A DNA stretch of 64,000 nt from Hydrogenophaga sp. SL48 (GTDB lineage Bacteria; Pseudomonadota; Gammaproteobacteria; Burkholderiales; Burkholderiaceae_C), in contig NZ_CP063400.1 in assembly GCF_021729865.1 (NCBI RefSeq), positions 4,650,001-4,714,000 of the forward strand, in the 5' to 3' direction. Position numbers and translations under genes: made by a program. The notes under the pieces were generated by a model, which did no database searches, was not told the DNA's origin, and saw only the letters and a list, made by a program, of their open reading frames with translations. Position 1 is the stretch's first letter, and each line of letters begins with the position of its first letter. Shown piece by piece: positions 16,888 through 25,331 of the stretch.

Positions 16888-17922
16888 ATGTCCAGCCCCA
16901 CCCCGTTGAAATTCCTCATGCCCGGCTGGTTCTCGCTGGTCATGGGCCTGTGTGGTCTGTCGCTGGCCTGGCACCGTGCGCAGCCTGTGTTGGGCGACAT
17001 GGCCAACGGCATCGCGCTGGTGACCGGGGTGCTGGCGCTGGGGGTGTTCGGGGTGCTGCTCGTGGCCTCGCTGCTGCGCGCCTCGCGCTACCCCGCCGCG
17101 CTGGCCGACGACCTGAAGCACCCGGTGCGCCACGCCTTCGTCGCGGCCTTCCCGGTGTCGCTGCTGCTGCTAGCCACGGTGGGTGTGGCGCTCGGCGGTG
17201 CCGAGGGCGGCCTGTCCCTGTTCTGGCGCGCCATCTGGTGGGCCGGCAGCCTGGGCCAGTTCTGGGCCACGGTCTGGGTGCTGGGCCGCTGGCTCTCGCC
17301 CATCGTCACCGCGCCGGGCCAGGGGCCGGGCAACACGGGGCTGTGGCCGGCGGTCACGCCGGTGCTGCTGATCCCGGTGGTGGGCAACGTGATCGCGCCG
17401 CTGGCGGGCCTGCCGCTGGGGTACACCGGCTGGGCCTCGGCGCAGTTCGGCATCGGTGCCTTTCTCTGGCCGGTGGTGATCGCGCTGATTCTGGTGCGCC
17501 GCATCGCTCACAGCCCCTTGCCTGACCGCCTCCTGCCCGCCTGGTTCATCGTCGTGGCGCCACCCGCCGTGATCGGCCTCGTGCTCGCGCAGATGCAGGC
17601 GCCGCTGGTCGCGGTGCAGGCACTGTGGGGCCTGGCGCTGTTCTTCGTGCTCTGGGTGCTGCCGGTGCTCAAGCGCGCCATTGCCCAGCCTTTCGGCGTC
17701 GCGTTCTGGGCACTGTCGTTCCCGCTCGCGGCCTTCACCACGCTCACGCTGCGCCTGGTGGAGCTGCAGGGGGCCACGGGCGGCGCGCTGCAGATGGCCG
17801 GCGTGCTGCTGCTCGCCGCCACCTCCATGGTCGTGCTCTGGCTCGGCTTCGCCACCGTGAAGGGCCTGCGTGACAGCTCGCTGCTGGCGCCCGAGCCCGT
17901 GGCGAACATCGTGGTGGGTTGA
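16888..17922 (+). CDS. TDT/SLAC1-type anion transporter
   Basis: The 344-residue protein has about ten transmembrane helices and starts with LKFLMPGWFSLVMGLCGLSLAW, the opening typical of the TDT/SLAC1 family, which includes TehA and the sulfite pump Ssu1. In this context, next to DUF2892 and TauE/SafE proteins, sulfite or another sulfur anion is the most attractive substrate, but tellurite or C4-dicarboxylate cannot be excluded. It lies 26 bp after the DUF2892 gene; a repeat follows its stop. Confidence 0.82.
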   Translation: MSSPTPLKFLMPGWFSLVMGLCGLSLAWHRAQPVLGDMANGIALVTGVLALGVFGVLLVASLLRASRYPAALADDLKHPVRHAFVAAFPVSLLLLATVGVALGGAEGGLSLFWRAIWWAGSLGQFWATVWVLGRWLSPIVTAPGQGPGNTGLWPAVTPVLLIPVVGNVIAPLAGLPLGYTGWASAQFGIGAFLWPVVIALILVRRIAHSPLPDRLLPAWFIVVAPPAVIGLVLAQMQAPLVAVQALWGLALFFVLWVLPVLKRAIAQPFGVAFWALSFPLAAFTTLTLRLVELQGATGGALQMAGVLLLAATSMVVLWLGFATVKGLRDSSLLAPEPVANIVVG

Positions 17923-17929
17923 CGGGAAC

Positions 17930-18010
17930 ACCCCCGCCGCGCTGCGCGCGACCCCCTCCAGGGGGCGATGCGAGCGGCCCGGCGGAGCCGATTCCGCCGC
18001 ATCCTGGGCT
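17930..18010 (+). repeat. Dispersed structured repeat, copy R4 (type A)
   Basis: The copy starts eight bases after the TDT gene stop and has the gene's orientation. The outer stem GATGCG/CGCATC (17967-17972 with 17998-18003) is kept while the next stem is GCGG/CCGC (17974-17977 with 17994-17997) instead of GTGG/CCAC, a compensated change. The core loop is GGA instead of AAA. Confidence 0.82.
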
Positions 18011-18118
18011 CAGACCTTTCTCTCCGGAGGCCGCCTGTGACACGGTGCGGGGTTCTCGCCGGACTGTTTTGCCCGCCATGCAGGCAATCGGGCGCGGACG
18101 CTTCGGAATAATCGGCGC

Positions 18119-18883
18119 ATGGACTTCCTCACCTCCGCTCCCTTGCTCGCGGTCGCCGCTTTCGCCGCCGGTGTGCTCAACGCCATCGCGGGCGGCGGCA
18201 GCTTTCTCACCTTTCCCGCGCTCGTGTTCGCGGGCGTGCCGCCCATCACGGCCAACGCCACCAGCGCGCTCGCGGTGAGCCCGGGCTACTTCGGCAGCAC
18301 GCTGGGTTTCAAGCCCGAGCTGCGCGCGCTGCCGCGCGAGCGCCTGCTGCGCGAGATGCTGATCTGCGCCGTGGGCGGCGTGGCGGGCGCGCTGTTGTTG
18401 CTGGTCACGCCCGCGCGCCTGTTCTCGGGCATCGTGCCCTGGCTGCTGCTGTTCGCGACCGTGCTCTTCGCCGCCGGGCCGGCCATCGCGCGTCGCGCGC
18501 AGGCCGCGGCGCCCCACGGCCAGGCCTCGGTTCGCTGGCGCGAGCCCGCGTTGCTCGCGGTCGCGGTCTATGGCGGTTATTTCAACGGCGGTCTGGGCAT
18601 CCTGCTCATGGCGCTGTACACCGTGGCCGGCGAGTCGCGGCTCAACGTGGTCAACGCGCTGAAGAACCTCAACTCGCTGGTGCTGTCCTGGCTGTCGGTC
18701 GCGGCCTTCGTGATCGCCGGGGCCATCGCCTGGCAACCCGGGCTGCTGATGATGGTGGCCGCCACGGCGGGCGGCTTCATGGGCGCGCGCTGGTCGAAGC
18801 GCCTGCCCGTGGCCTGGGTGCGCAGCGGCGTGATCGTCACCGGGCTGGTGATGAGCGCGGTGTTCTTTTACAGGATGGGGTAG
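18119..18883 (+). CDS. TauE/SafE-family sulfite/organosulfonate exporter
   Basis: The 254-residue protein has seven to eight transmembrane helices in two related halves. Each half has the family-type opening: FAAGVLNAIAGGGSFLTFPAL in the first and GGYFNGGLGILLMALY in the second. The family exports sulfoacetate, sulfite or related anions. ATAAT lies about ten bases before the ATG, so transcription may also start locally. It follows the TDT transporter after a 196-bp gap that holds repeat R4. Confidence 0.88.
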   Translation: MDFLTSAPLLAVAAFAAGVLNAIAGGGSFLTFPALVFAGVPPITANATSALAVSPGYFGSTLGFKPELRALPRERLLREMLICAVGGVAGALLLLVTPARLFSGIVPWLLLFATVLFAAGPAIARRAQAAAPHGQASVRWREPALLAVAVYGGYFNGGLGILLMALYTVAGESRLNVVNALKNLNSLVLSWLSVAAFVIAGAIAWQPGLLMMVAATAGGFMGARWSKRLPVAWVRSGVIVTGLVMSAVFFYRMG

Positions 18884-18956
18884 AGCCCCCAAGCGGCCTT
18901 CGCCTTGTCGGCGCAGACCGCAGCTCCACCGCTGCGCGACCCGGCGAATCGCTCTC

Positions 18957-19565
18957 TCAAAGACCGAGCCAGGCGCCGGCGTGCTGCCATGCGGCAAAGG
19001 CCAGGTGGCCGAACGAGACCACGTAGCCCAGGGCGCCCACGCCGGTGGCCGCCGAGAGCAGCATGGCCAGGCCGTCGCGGAACATCCAGCCCAGGCTCAG
19101 CAGGATCAGGCTCAGGCTGGGCAGGACATTGCCCAGGGGCAGCGGCAGGAAGATCACCACCGCCATCACAGCGATCCACAGGCCCCACCAGACCCGCGTG
19201 CTCGAATGGCAGCAGGCCTGCCAGCGCGGGCGCAGCCAGCGCTCGGCCTGCTCGTAGATCCAGGCCAGGCCGTGCAGGCTGCGCCGGCTCCAGGTTTCAT
19301 TCAGGGTGATGTCGCCCAGCCGCTGCGGCATGGTCACTGTCTCGCGACCGCGCAGCCAGGCCCAGGCCAGCGCCAGCAGGCCTAGGCTGAACAGGCCGCC
19401 CGCGCCCGCCACCGGCAGCGACGAGAGCAGGGCCAGCAGCAGCATCAGCACCGGACCCGAGCCCTCGCCATTGAGGCGCAGCAATGCGTTCAGGCTCAGG
19501 CGCTCACACGCGGCACCCGGTTCGCCAGCGGCCCGGCGCAGGTGCTGGGCGCGCGCCTTGCTCAC
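18957..19565 (-). CDS. ExoD-family exopolysaccharide synthesis protein
   Basis: The 202-residue membrane protein matches ExoD. It has an N-terminal charged segment, then GEGSGPVLMLLLALLSSLPV and a C-terminal helical half with FLPLPLGNVLPSLSLILLSLGWMFRDG. ExoD affects exopolysaccharide production and alkali tolerance in rhizobia; its mechanism is unknown. Translation appears to start at GTG because no in-frame ATG precedes the conserved region. It follows the small membrane gene by 22 bp, so the two are probably one unit. Confidence 0.86.
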   Translation of the reverse strand: MSKARAQHLRRAAGEPGAACERLSLNALLRLNGEGSGPVLMLLLALLSSLPVAGAGGLFSLGLLALAWAWLRGRETVTMPQRLGDITLNETWSRRSLHGLAWIYEQAERWLRPRWQACCHSSTRVWWGLWIAVMAVVIFLPLPLGNVLPSLSLILLSLGWMFRDGLAMLLSAATGVGALGYVVSFGHLAFAAWQHAGAWLGL

Positions 19566-19587
19566 CGCTCGACCCTCGCGCCGTGGT

Positions 19588-19980
19588 TCATGCCTGCGCG
19601 TTGCGCAGCGCGGCGGGCGGGTTCGTGCGCCCCGCCAGCCAGTGCAGGAAGCCCGCGAGCGCCAGCAGCGGCAGCAGGCCCAGCGCCCAGCCGGTCCACA
19701 GCAGCGGCGTGATCCATTCCATCAGGCCGCCCGCGCCGGGCAGCCAGTGCGCCAGCCATTGCGCGCCGTTCATCCAGAGCACCTGCAGCGCGGCGAACCA
19801 CTCGGTGTCGGCCCAGGGCGCGAGCCAGGCGGGCACGGGCAGCGGCGCAGCCGCCCCACCCACCGCCGGCGCCGAGGCCACGGCGTTCAGCAGCCAGTCG
19901 CTCACTTGCACGGTCAGGGCGACCATGCCCGTCCACACCGCCGCCAGCAGGCCCGCGACCAGCCAGATCAAGGTTTTCAT
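19588..19980 (-). CDS. Small membrane protein, uncharacterised
   Basis: The 130-residue protein has an N-terminal helix (residues 4-28) and a C-terminal pair (about 88-115), separated by a Pro/Ala/Trp-rich, probably periplasmic segment. I recognise no family. It lies between a TerB-like gene (35 bp upstream) and exoD-like (22 bp downstream), suggesting a three-gene operon on the minus strand. Confidence 0.65.
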   Translation of the reverse strand: MKTLIWLVAGLLAAVWTGMVALTVQVSDWLLNAVASAPAVGGAAAPLPVPAWLAPWADTEWFAALQVLWMNGAQWLAHWLPGAGGLMEWITPLLWTGWALGLLPLLALAGFLHWLAGRTNPPAALRNAQA

Positions 19981-20015
19981 GGGAGTGTTCCGATCAAGAA
20001 AAGCCTGTCAGTTTT

Positions 20016-20432
20016 TCACAGCGCCGGAGCACTGGCCATCGCCATGGCCGGGTGGCGCCAGGCGAAGGCCATGCGGTCGAGCAGTTCCACCTCGCCGTCG
20101 GCCAGGTGCCCGTCGGACAGCGCGACGGCTTCGCACAGGTGCCACACGGTTTCCTGCAGCGCGGGGTCTTGCACCTCGGCCAGCAGTTGCGCGCGGGTGG
20201 GCTCGTCCATGCCGGCCGAGCCGGTCCACTGCACGCCGGCGCCCTGCAACAGGTCTTCGCAGAAGCCGTCGATCACCGCCTTGATCGCCTCGGGCGCCAG
20301 GCCCAGGCGCTGCGAGGCTTGCAGCCGGTCGATGGTCTTGATCTCGTTCATCGAATACTGGCCGTCGGCCACCAGCGCCATCGCCAGCAGGCGCGCGGCG
20401 GCTTCGGGGCTGTTGATCGGGTAACTTCGCAT
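20016..20432 (-). CDS. TerB-like helical protein
   Basis: The 138-residue protein shows the TerB pattern: LLAMALVADGQYSMNEIKTIDRL in the N-terminal half and a repeat-like AVALSDGHLADGEVELLDRM in the second, each with Asp-Gly and an acidic helix start. TerB folds bind metal ions and are linked to tellurite resistance or membrane stress. It would be the first gene of a unit with the small membrane protein and the ExoD-like gene. Its exact role is unknown. Confidence 0.72.
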   Translation of the reverse strand: MRSYPINSPEAAARLLAMALVADGQYSMNEIKTIDRLQASQRLGLAPEAIKAVIDGFCEDLLQGAGVQWTGSAGMDEPTRAQLLAEVQDPALQETVWHLCEAVALSDGHLADGEVELLDRMAFAWRHPAMAMASAPAL

Positions 20433-20470
20433 GGCATTTCTTTCGCGTAAGAGGTGAGGTGGCGTTGACT

Positions 20471-20549
20471 GCCCAGGGCACCGCCGGGCCGGCTTTGCCG
20501 GACGGCCAGTGCCGCCCCCTTGGGGGGTAGCGCGAAGCGCTGCGGGGGG
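20471..20549 (-). repeat. Dispersed structured repeat, copy R5 (type B, minus orientation)
   Basis: Read on the minus strand the copy starts on the base after the TGA of the Bax-inhibitor-like gene. It has the GCGCTTCGCGC hairpin, the C-run/G-run hairpin and the core CCGGC-AAA-GCCGG inside GGCAC/GTGCC arms. Type B keeps the core and the two 5' hairpins but has a different outer stem from type A. Confidence 0.82.
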
Positions 20550-21227
20550 TCAGTCGTTGTTCATGCCAAACAGGCTCAGCAAGCTCGTGAACAGGTTGAA
20601 GGCCGAGACAAACAGGCCCACGGTCGCGAGCACGTAGTTGGTCTCGCCGCCGTTCACGATGCGGCTGGTCTCGAACAGGATCAGGCCCACCGACAGCAGC
20701 GCCACCAGGGCGGACACGGCCATCCCCATCGCAGGGATCGAGAAAGCGTAGGCCGCGATGCCCAGCACGATGGCGATCACCATGCCGGCGAACAGGAAGC
20801 CGCCCATGAAGCTGAAGTCGCGGCGCGTGGTCAGCACGTAGGCCGAGAGCGCGAGGAAGGTCGCGCCGGTGGCGCCCAGCGCGGCCGTGATCGTGCCGGC
20901 ACCGCCGGGCAGGGCCAGGGTGTGCGTGAGCAGGGGCCCAAGCGTGTAGCCCATGAAGCCGGTGAGGGCGAACACGGCGGGCAGGGCCCAGCCGCTGTTC
21001 TGCAGCTTGTGCACCGCGAACAGCAGGCCGAAGTAACCCACCAGCGTGATCACCAGCCCGGGCGCGGGCCAGCTGCCGGCCACCGCCAGCGCGGCGATGC
21101 CGGCCGCGAACAGCATCGTCAGCGAGAGCAGGGCGTAGGTGTTGCGCAGGACCTTGGCGGCCTGCGGGCGGTCCACGCCCAGCGAGGGGCGGGACGCGAT
21201 GGAAGAAGGGCGGCGAACGGTTTCCAT
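20550..21227 (-). CDS. Bax inhibitor-1/YccA family membrane protein
   Basis: The 225-residue protein has seven transmembrane helices with family features: LRNTYALLSLTMLFAAGIAAL at the start, GFMGYTLGPLL, and the C-terminal VLATVGLFVSAFNLFTSLL. E. coli YccA and YbhL are relatives; YccA protects the translocon from FtsH. The ATG at 21227 follows AAGGAGAACC. It is divergent from an NhaR-like regulator 104 bp away. Confidence 0.9.
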   Translation of the reverse strand: METVRRPSSIASRPSLGVDRPQAAKVLRNTYALLSLTMLFAAGIAALAVAGSWPAPGLVITLVGYFGLLFAVHKLQNSGWALPAVFALTGFMGYTLGPLLTHTLALPGGAGTITAALGATGATFLALSAYVLTTRRDFSFMGGFLFAGMVIAIVLGIAAYAFSIPAMGMAVSALVALLSVGLILFETSRIVNGGETNYVLATVGLFVSAFNLFTSLLSLFGMNND

Positions 21228-21331
21228 GAAGGTTCTCCTTTCAGGGTGAACATGGGAGGCTCGAAGATAGGGCTGCGAACAGGTTTGAAAAAGCAGACAA
21301 TCACGAACAATCAGTCCCAAAAAGGCGAAGC

Positions 21332-22213
21332 ATGAACCAGGAACTCAACTACAAGCACCTCTACTACTTCTGGGTCACGGCCAAGGAGGGCGGCATGTCG
21401 CACGCCGCGGCGCGGCTGGGCATGGCGGTGCAGACCATCAGCGCGCAGGTGCGCTTGCTGGAGCAGTCGCTGGGCCACGCGCTGTTCAAGCCCGCCGGGC
21501 GCGGCCTCGCGCTCACCGACGCCGGCCAGGCAGCGCTGCAGGTGGCCGAGCAGATCTTTCACCTCGGCGAGCACCTGCACACCGCCGTGCGCGACGCCAC
21601 CAGCCAGAGCACGGTGCGGCTCGTGGTCGGCATCTCCGACGGTCTCGCCAAGCTGGCGGTGCGCGAGCTGCTCGCGCCCGCGCTCGAAGAACCGCGCCTG
21701 CGCCTGGTGTGCCACGAAGACGACTTCGACGACCTGCTCGCCGACCTCGCGCTGCACCGCCTCGACGTGGTGCTCTCCGACCGGCCCGCGCCCGCCAACC
21801 CCAACCTCAAGCTCTACAGCCACGCCATGGGCTCTTCGCCGCTGGGCTGGTACGCGCCGCAGGCCTGGCTGGAACAGGCCGGCACCGATTTCCCCCACAG
21901 CCTGGCCCGCGTGCCGGTGCTTCTGCCGAGTTCACACGCGTCGGTGCGCATGCGCATCGACCAGTGGTTCGAGCAGCAGGGCGTGGTGCCCAACGTGGTG
22001 GGCGAGTTCGAAGACAGCGCGCTGCTCGCGACCTTCGGCTCCTCGGGCATGGGCGTGTTCCCGGCGACCGAGCGCATGCGCGAAAAGCTCTCGCAGGGCT
22101 ATGGCATGCAATGGTTCGGCCCCTGCGAGGGCGTGCAGGAACACTTCTTCGCCATCGGCACCGCGCGCAAGGTGCAGCACCCGCTGGTGCAGAAGTTGCT
22201 CGCGGCCGGCTGA
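21332..22213 (+). CDS. nhaR: LysR-family regulator, NhaR-like
   Basis: The 293-residue regulator begins LNYKHLYYFWVTAKEGGMSHAAARLGMAVQTISAQVRLLE, close to the NhaR N-terminus, and has the substrate-domain block WYAPQAWL typical of this branch. NhaR activates the Na+/H+ antiporter gene nhaA and pga genes in E. coli; no nhaA is present here, so the target in this genome is open. The divergent Bax-inhibitor-like gene shares the 104-bp control region. Confidence 0.78.
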   Translation: MNQELNYKHLYYFWVTAKEGGMSHAAARLGMAVQTISAQVRLLEQSLGHALFKPAGRGLALTDAGQAALQVAEQIFHLGEHLHTAVRDATSQSTVRLVVGISDGLAKLAVRELLAPALEEPRLRLVCHEDDFDDLLADLALHRLDVVLSDRPAPANPNLKLYSHAMGSSPLGWYAPQAWLEQAGTDFPHSLARVPVLLPSSHASVRMRIDQWFEQQGVVPNVVGEFEDSALLATFGSSGMGVFPATERMREKLSQGYGMQWFGPCEGVQEHFFAIGTARKVQHPLVQKLLAAG

Positions 22214-22226
22214 GACCCTCGGACGT

Positions 22227-23711
22227 TCAATCGCCACCCCCGCCGCCGCATCCACCGCATCCGCCGCCGTCGCCGCCCCCTCCATCTGAGCCGCCGCCGG
22301 ACGCCCCGCAGCCGCTGCCGCCCGTGTCTTTGCCGCCCGTCTGAACCAGGGCTTCTTTCAGGGGCTGCAGGTTGGCGGCGAGCACACCGGTGCCCAGCAG
22401 CGCCAGCGCGAGGGGCATCTGCGCATCCTTGAGGCCCAGCGCATCGCGTCGCCGCAAGCGCGATCGGGCGTTCTGCACAGCGGCCTGGCCCTCCCGTGTC
22501 AGCCGGTGGGGCAACCGCTTCCTGAAGGTGGCGATCGACACCAGTGCCAGCAACAGGAGGAAGAACAGAAAGACCACCGGGTGCCCGTGCTGCACGCCGT
22601 GCACGAAACGAAGGCCGCCCCAGACCAGCAGGCCGAGCCAGCCGTAGAAATAGAGGCGGTCGCGCCATTGGTGGCGGCGCTGGTCGCGCCCGGGCGCGTG
22701 CACCAGGCCCCGGTCGAGCAAGCGCTGGTGCAGGGTGTCCAGCTCGCGCCGTGCCTCGAACAGGCCGAGCCCCGCGCCGGGCTGCAGGCCCTGGGCGATC
22801 TGTGCATGCAGGGTCTGTTCCAGCGGGTGGGCGTTGGCGGGTGGCTGGGTGGTGGTGCGCCAGGTGCCGCTGGAGGCCTGCAGGGCCAGGTGGCCTTGTT
22901 GCAGCAGCCGCGCCAGGCTGGCGTGCACGCTGCGCGCGCTGCCCCCGGCGAGGTAGGCCAGCTCCAGCGCATCCAGCGGCTCGGGGCGCGCACTGGCCCG
23001 GGGCGATCCGCCGGGCGCGCGCAGCACCAGCACCACACCCAGCACCACCCACGCCGCGAAGCACAAACCGTAGATCGCGAGAAACCGCTCGCCGCTCCAG
23101 TCCGGGTGGAGGGTGACGGGCACGCAGCCGCTGAACAGCAGCGCCGGCAGGGCCAGCAGCACCATCAGCCCGCGCAGCGAGGGTGGCAGGCCGTGAGCGG
23201 GCCAGCGCGGTCTGGGCAACACCCAGTGCGTCGCCGTGTTCACCCGCCGGGCGCGGGCCGCAAACCGCGCCTCGACGCCGGGCCAGATGTCGGGCGGCGG
23301 CGCGTCACCAAACGCCTCGGCGTAGCGCCGCAGCGTGTCGGCATAGCGCTGGCGGTGAAGGTGGTGGTGGGCTGCGCCGCCCATGTTCGGAAAGTGGTGC
23401 AGCGTGCGCCCGAGCACGTTCGGGCAGAAGTGGTCGAAGTAGTGGCGGCTGTGCAGCAGGTGCGCGTGCCAGGCCTCGTCCACCGCATCGCTGGGGCAGA
23501 CCTCGCCCCGGTGCCGCACCGCCAGCCAGAGGAATCGGCGGTATTCCTCGATCACCCGCCGGGTGTGGGCCGCCGTCCAGCCGTTGTCCTGCGCCAGTCG
23601 CGGGTGCAGCGGCACGTCGCCGGGAGCGTCGGGTGACCAGTTCGCCAGCCGTTGCCAGAGCGCGTCTCTGGCGATGCCGTCGGTGGCGGTGTGGGGAAGG
23701 CTGTCTGTCAT
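22227..23711 (-). CDS. TIGR04222-like membrane protein with His-rich head and Gly/Cys-rich tail
   Basis: The 494-residue protein has three parts. The N-terminal soluble domain carries VDEAWHAHLLHSRHYFDHFC (residues 77-96), the histidine motif of the GRDP/DUF1399-like family. The middle has transmembrane pairs near residues 185-235 and 360-385 and a cytoplasmic helical domain with LDALELAYLAGG, the hallmark of TIGR04222. The tail (about residues 465-494) is almost only Gly, Cys, Asp and Ser. Function is unknown; such tails are often exported or metal-binding. It converges with nhaR-like, 13 bp apart. Confidence 0.75.
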   Translation of the reverse strand: MTDSLPHTATDGIARDALWQRLANWSPDAPGDVPLHPRLAQDNGWTAAHTRRVIEEYRRFLWLAVRHRGEVCPSDAVDEAWHAHLLHSRHYFDHFCPNVLGRTLHHFPNMGGAAHHHLHRQRYADTLRRYAEAFGDAPPPDIWPGVEARFAARARRVNTATHWVLPRPRWPAHGLPPSLRGLMVLLALPALLFSGCVPVTLHPDWSGERFLAIYGLCFAAWVVLGVVLVLRAPGGSPRASARPEPLDALELAYLAGGSARSVHASLARLLQQGHLALQASSGTWRTTTQPPANAHPLEQTLHAQIAQGLQPGAGLGLFEARRELDTLHQRLLDRGLVHAPGRDQRRHQWRDRLYFYGWLGLLVWGGLRFVHGVQHGHPVVFLFFLLLLALVSIATFRKRLPHRLTREGQAAVQNARSRLRRRDALGLKDAQMPLALALLGTGVLAANLQPLKEALVQTGGKDTGGSGCGASGGGSDGGGGDGGGCGGCGGGGGD

Positions 23712-23864
23712 GGGGACTCCTTTCTGGTTGTTGTGTTCTGCTCCTCGTGTCCGGCTTCAAGATAAGTCAGATCGGTGACGTTTGTGTGACGCATGGAGCG
23801 GGCTTCCTCTCGGCTCGGGCGCTGTGGCGGCGGGGCGACACCCGGCCCCCGGCACAATGCGCCG

Positions 23865-24710
23865 ATGAGCGTCCTGACCCCCGCACCCCTGGTCCCCTGG
23901 GCCGTGAGCAGCCCGTTTCGCATGCGCCCGGGTCTCGCGCGGCTGACCGCTGCGCACGGTGCGCCCGAGGCACCTCCGCCGCTGTTCGTGTGCGATGCGC
24001 AGGCCGACGCCTACGCCGCGCACAAGCGCGCCTCGCTGCAGCAGCACCGCGCGCGGTGCCAGATCGGCGAGGCCGACCCGGCCGTGTTGCGGGCCATCGC
24101 CGAGGCGCATGAGCGGCAGACCGGCACCGTGATCGCACCCGACGCCGACGCGCTGGCGCAGGGCCTGCAGGAAGACTTCGTCATCCTCCACGATGACACC
24201 GGTGGCATGCGCACGCGCTTCCTCTCGGTGTGCTTCCCCTCCAACTGGGCGCCCGCTGAAAAGCTGGGCCTCGATTTCGCCGCCATCCACGCGCCGGTCG
24301 CCGACAACGCGTTGCTGCAGGCCGGCGGCCAGGGCATCGTCGACATGGCCTTTCGCCAGGCCAGCATGCTGCGCCACGTCTGGCTGCTCACACCCAACGG
24401 CGATCTGGCCCAGCACCCCGAGACCCGCCGAACGCGCTGGGCCGACGCGGTGGCGCAGGCCGATGCCATGGGACAGCGGCTGATCGATCAGGTGTTTTTT
24501 CGCGTCGAGCGCCAGACCACGCTGCCGCTGCCCGCGCTGCGGCGCGGCGTGTTCTTCATCCGCGTGATGGTGTGCCCGCTTGCCGAGGTGCTGGGCGTGG
24601 CGCGTGGGCGTGCGGCCGAGCTGCGCGAAGCGCTGCTGTCGATGAGCGACGCCGTGGTGGCCTACCGGGGCATGGCGGCGGTGCGCGAGCGGCTGTGCGC
24701 GGAGCTGTGA
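23865..24710 (+). CDS. DUF3445 heme-dependent oxidative N-demethylase-like protein
   Basis: The 281-residue protein matches DUF3445, the alpha-subunit family of heme-dependent dimethylamine demethylase. Diagnostic blocks are LQEDFVILHDD, FPSNWAPAEKLG and RVERQTTLPLPALRRGVFFIRV. The family removes N-methyl groups with NADPH, a flavin and a heme; no accessory subunit genes are adjacent. A CACAAT box lies about eight bases upstream of the ATG, so the mRNA may have almost no leader. Divergent from the TIGR04222-like gene by 153 bp. Confidence 0.85.
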   Translation: MSVLTPAPLVPWAVSSPFRMRPGLARLTAAHGAPEAPPPLFVCDAQADAYAAHKRASLQQHRARCQIGEADPAVLRAIAEAHERQTGTVIAPDADALAQGLQEDFVILHDDTGGMRTRFLSVCFPSNWAPAEKLGLDFAAIHAPVADNALLQAGGQGIVDMAFRQASMLRHVWLLTPNGDLAQHPETRRTRWADAVAQADAMGQRLIDQVFFRVERQTTLPLPALRRGVFFIRVMVCPLAEVLGVARGRAAELREALLSMSDAVVAYRGMAAVRERLCAEL

Positions 24711-24790
24711 AGCCCCCCGCGCCGCTTCGCGTCACCCCCCAGGGGGCGGCACTGGCCGTCTGGCAGAGCCAGCCCGGCGGTGCCCTGGGT
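24711..24790 (+). repeat. Dispersed structured repeat, copy R6 (type B)
   Basis: Starts directly after the DUF3445 gene stop. The GGCAC/GTGCC arms are intact. The core is CTGGC-AGA-GCCAG, where other copies have CCGGC-AAA-GCCGG: a paired C-to-T and G-to-A change that keeps the stem. Confidence 0.82.
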
Positions 24791-24860
24791 GTGTTGTTGC
24801 ATGCTGTGGCGTGGGTGCAGCGCAACATGAACATCAGCAGCTTTTGCACCGCCCATGAAA

Positions 24861-24882
24861 AAGGCGACCCGCAGGTCGCCTT
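24861..24882 (-). terminator. Intrinsic terminator of the YegP-like gene
   Basis: A perfect 9-bp stem AAGGCGACC/GGTCGCCTT with a 4-base loop, followed on the minus strand by a T-run, lies 20 bp after the stop of the minus-strand gene at 24903-25232. Confidence 0.8.
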
Positions 24883-24902
24883 CCCTGAGCGAAGCACAGC
24901 GC

Positions 24903-25232
24903 TCAGACCGCCTTCACCACCGTCGTCACACCGTTGGTTTTCACCGACCCGATGCCCGCGTCGCGGCCCGCCTCGGCCTGGTACATCTGGCTGGTGCCGA
25001 TCACCTGGTGGTTGGCGGCCTTGAGGTTGAAGTAAAAGCGCCCGTCGGAAGCGACCTTGCGGTCGTAGCGCGCGTCGTCGCCGCAGTTGGCCTGCACCGA
25101 CTGGATGCCGTTCTCCGCCGAGGCCTTGGTGGCGTACTGCTCACTGCGCAGCACCACCTCGCCGTTGTCCGCTTTCAGGACAAAGGAAAACTGACCCTTG
25201 TCGTTGGAACCCAGTTCGTAGCTGCCTGCCAT
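24903..25232 (-). CDS. yegP: YegP-family (DUF1508) protein, two repeats
   Basis: The 109-residue soluble protein consists of two DUF1508 repeats. The first is GQFSFVLKADNGEVVLRSEQY plus KASAENGIQSVQ and the second is GRFYFNLKAANHQVIGTSQMY plus EAGRDAGIGSVK. E. coli YegP has the same tandem architecture; its biochemical role is unknown. It is monocistronic with its own terminator. Confidence 0.88.
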   Translation of the reverse strand: MAGSYELGSNDKGQFSFVLKADNGEVVLRSEQYATKASAENGIQSVQANCGDDARYDRKVASDGRFYFNLKAANHQVIGTSQMYQAEAGRDAGIGSVKTNGVTTVVKAV

Positions 25233-25279
25233 GTTCGCTCCTGTTGGTGAAAGAAGAGTGCCGAAGCAGCCGGATGATA

Positions 25280-25320
25280 GGCCGGGGGTGGCGCGCTGGG
25301 AAGCCCGCCGCGCCCCGGCC
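25280..25320 (-). terminator. GC-rich hairpin after the flavin monooxygenase gene
   Basis: GGCCGGGG (25280-25287) can pair with CCCCGGCC (25313-25320), and inner GGCGCG pairs with CGCGCC. The hairpin lies 11 bp past the stop of the minus-strand gene at 25332 but has no clear T-run, so termination is tentative. Confidence 0.4.
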
Positions 25321-25331
25321 GGGCGCTCCGT

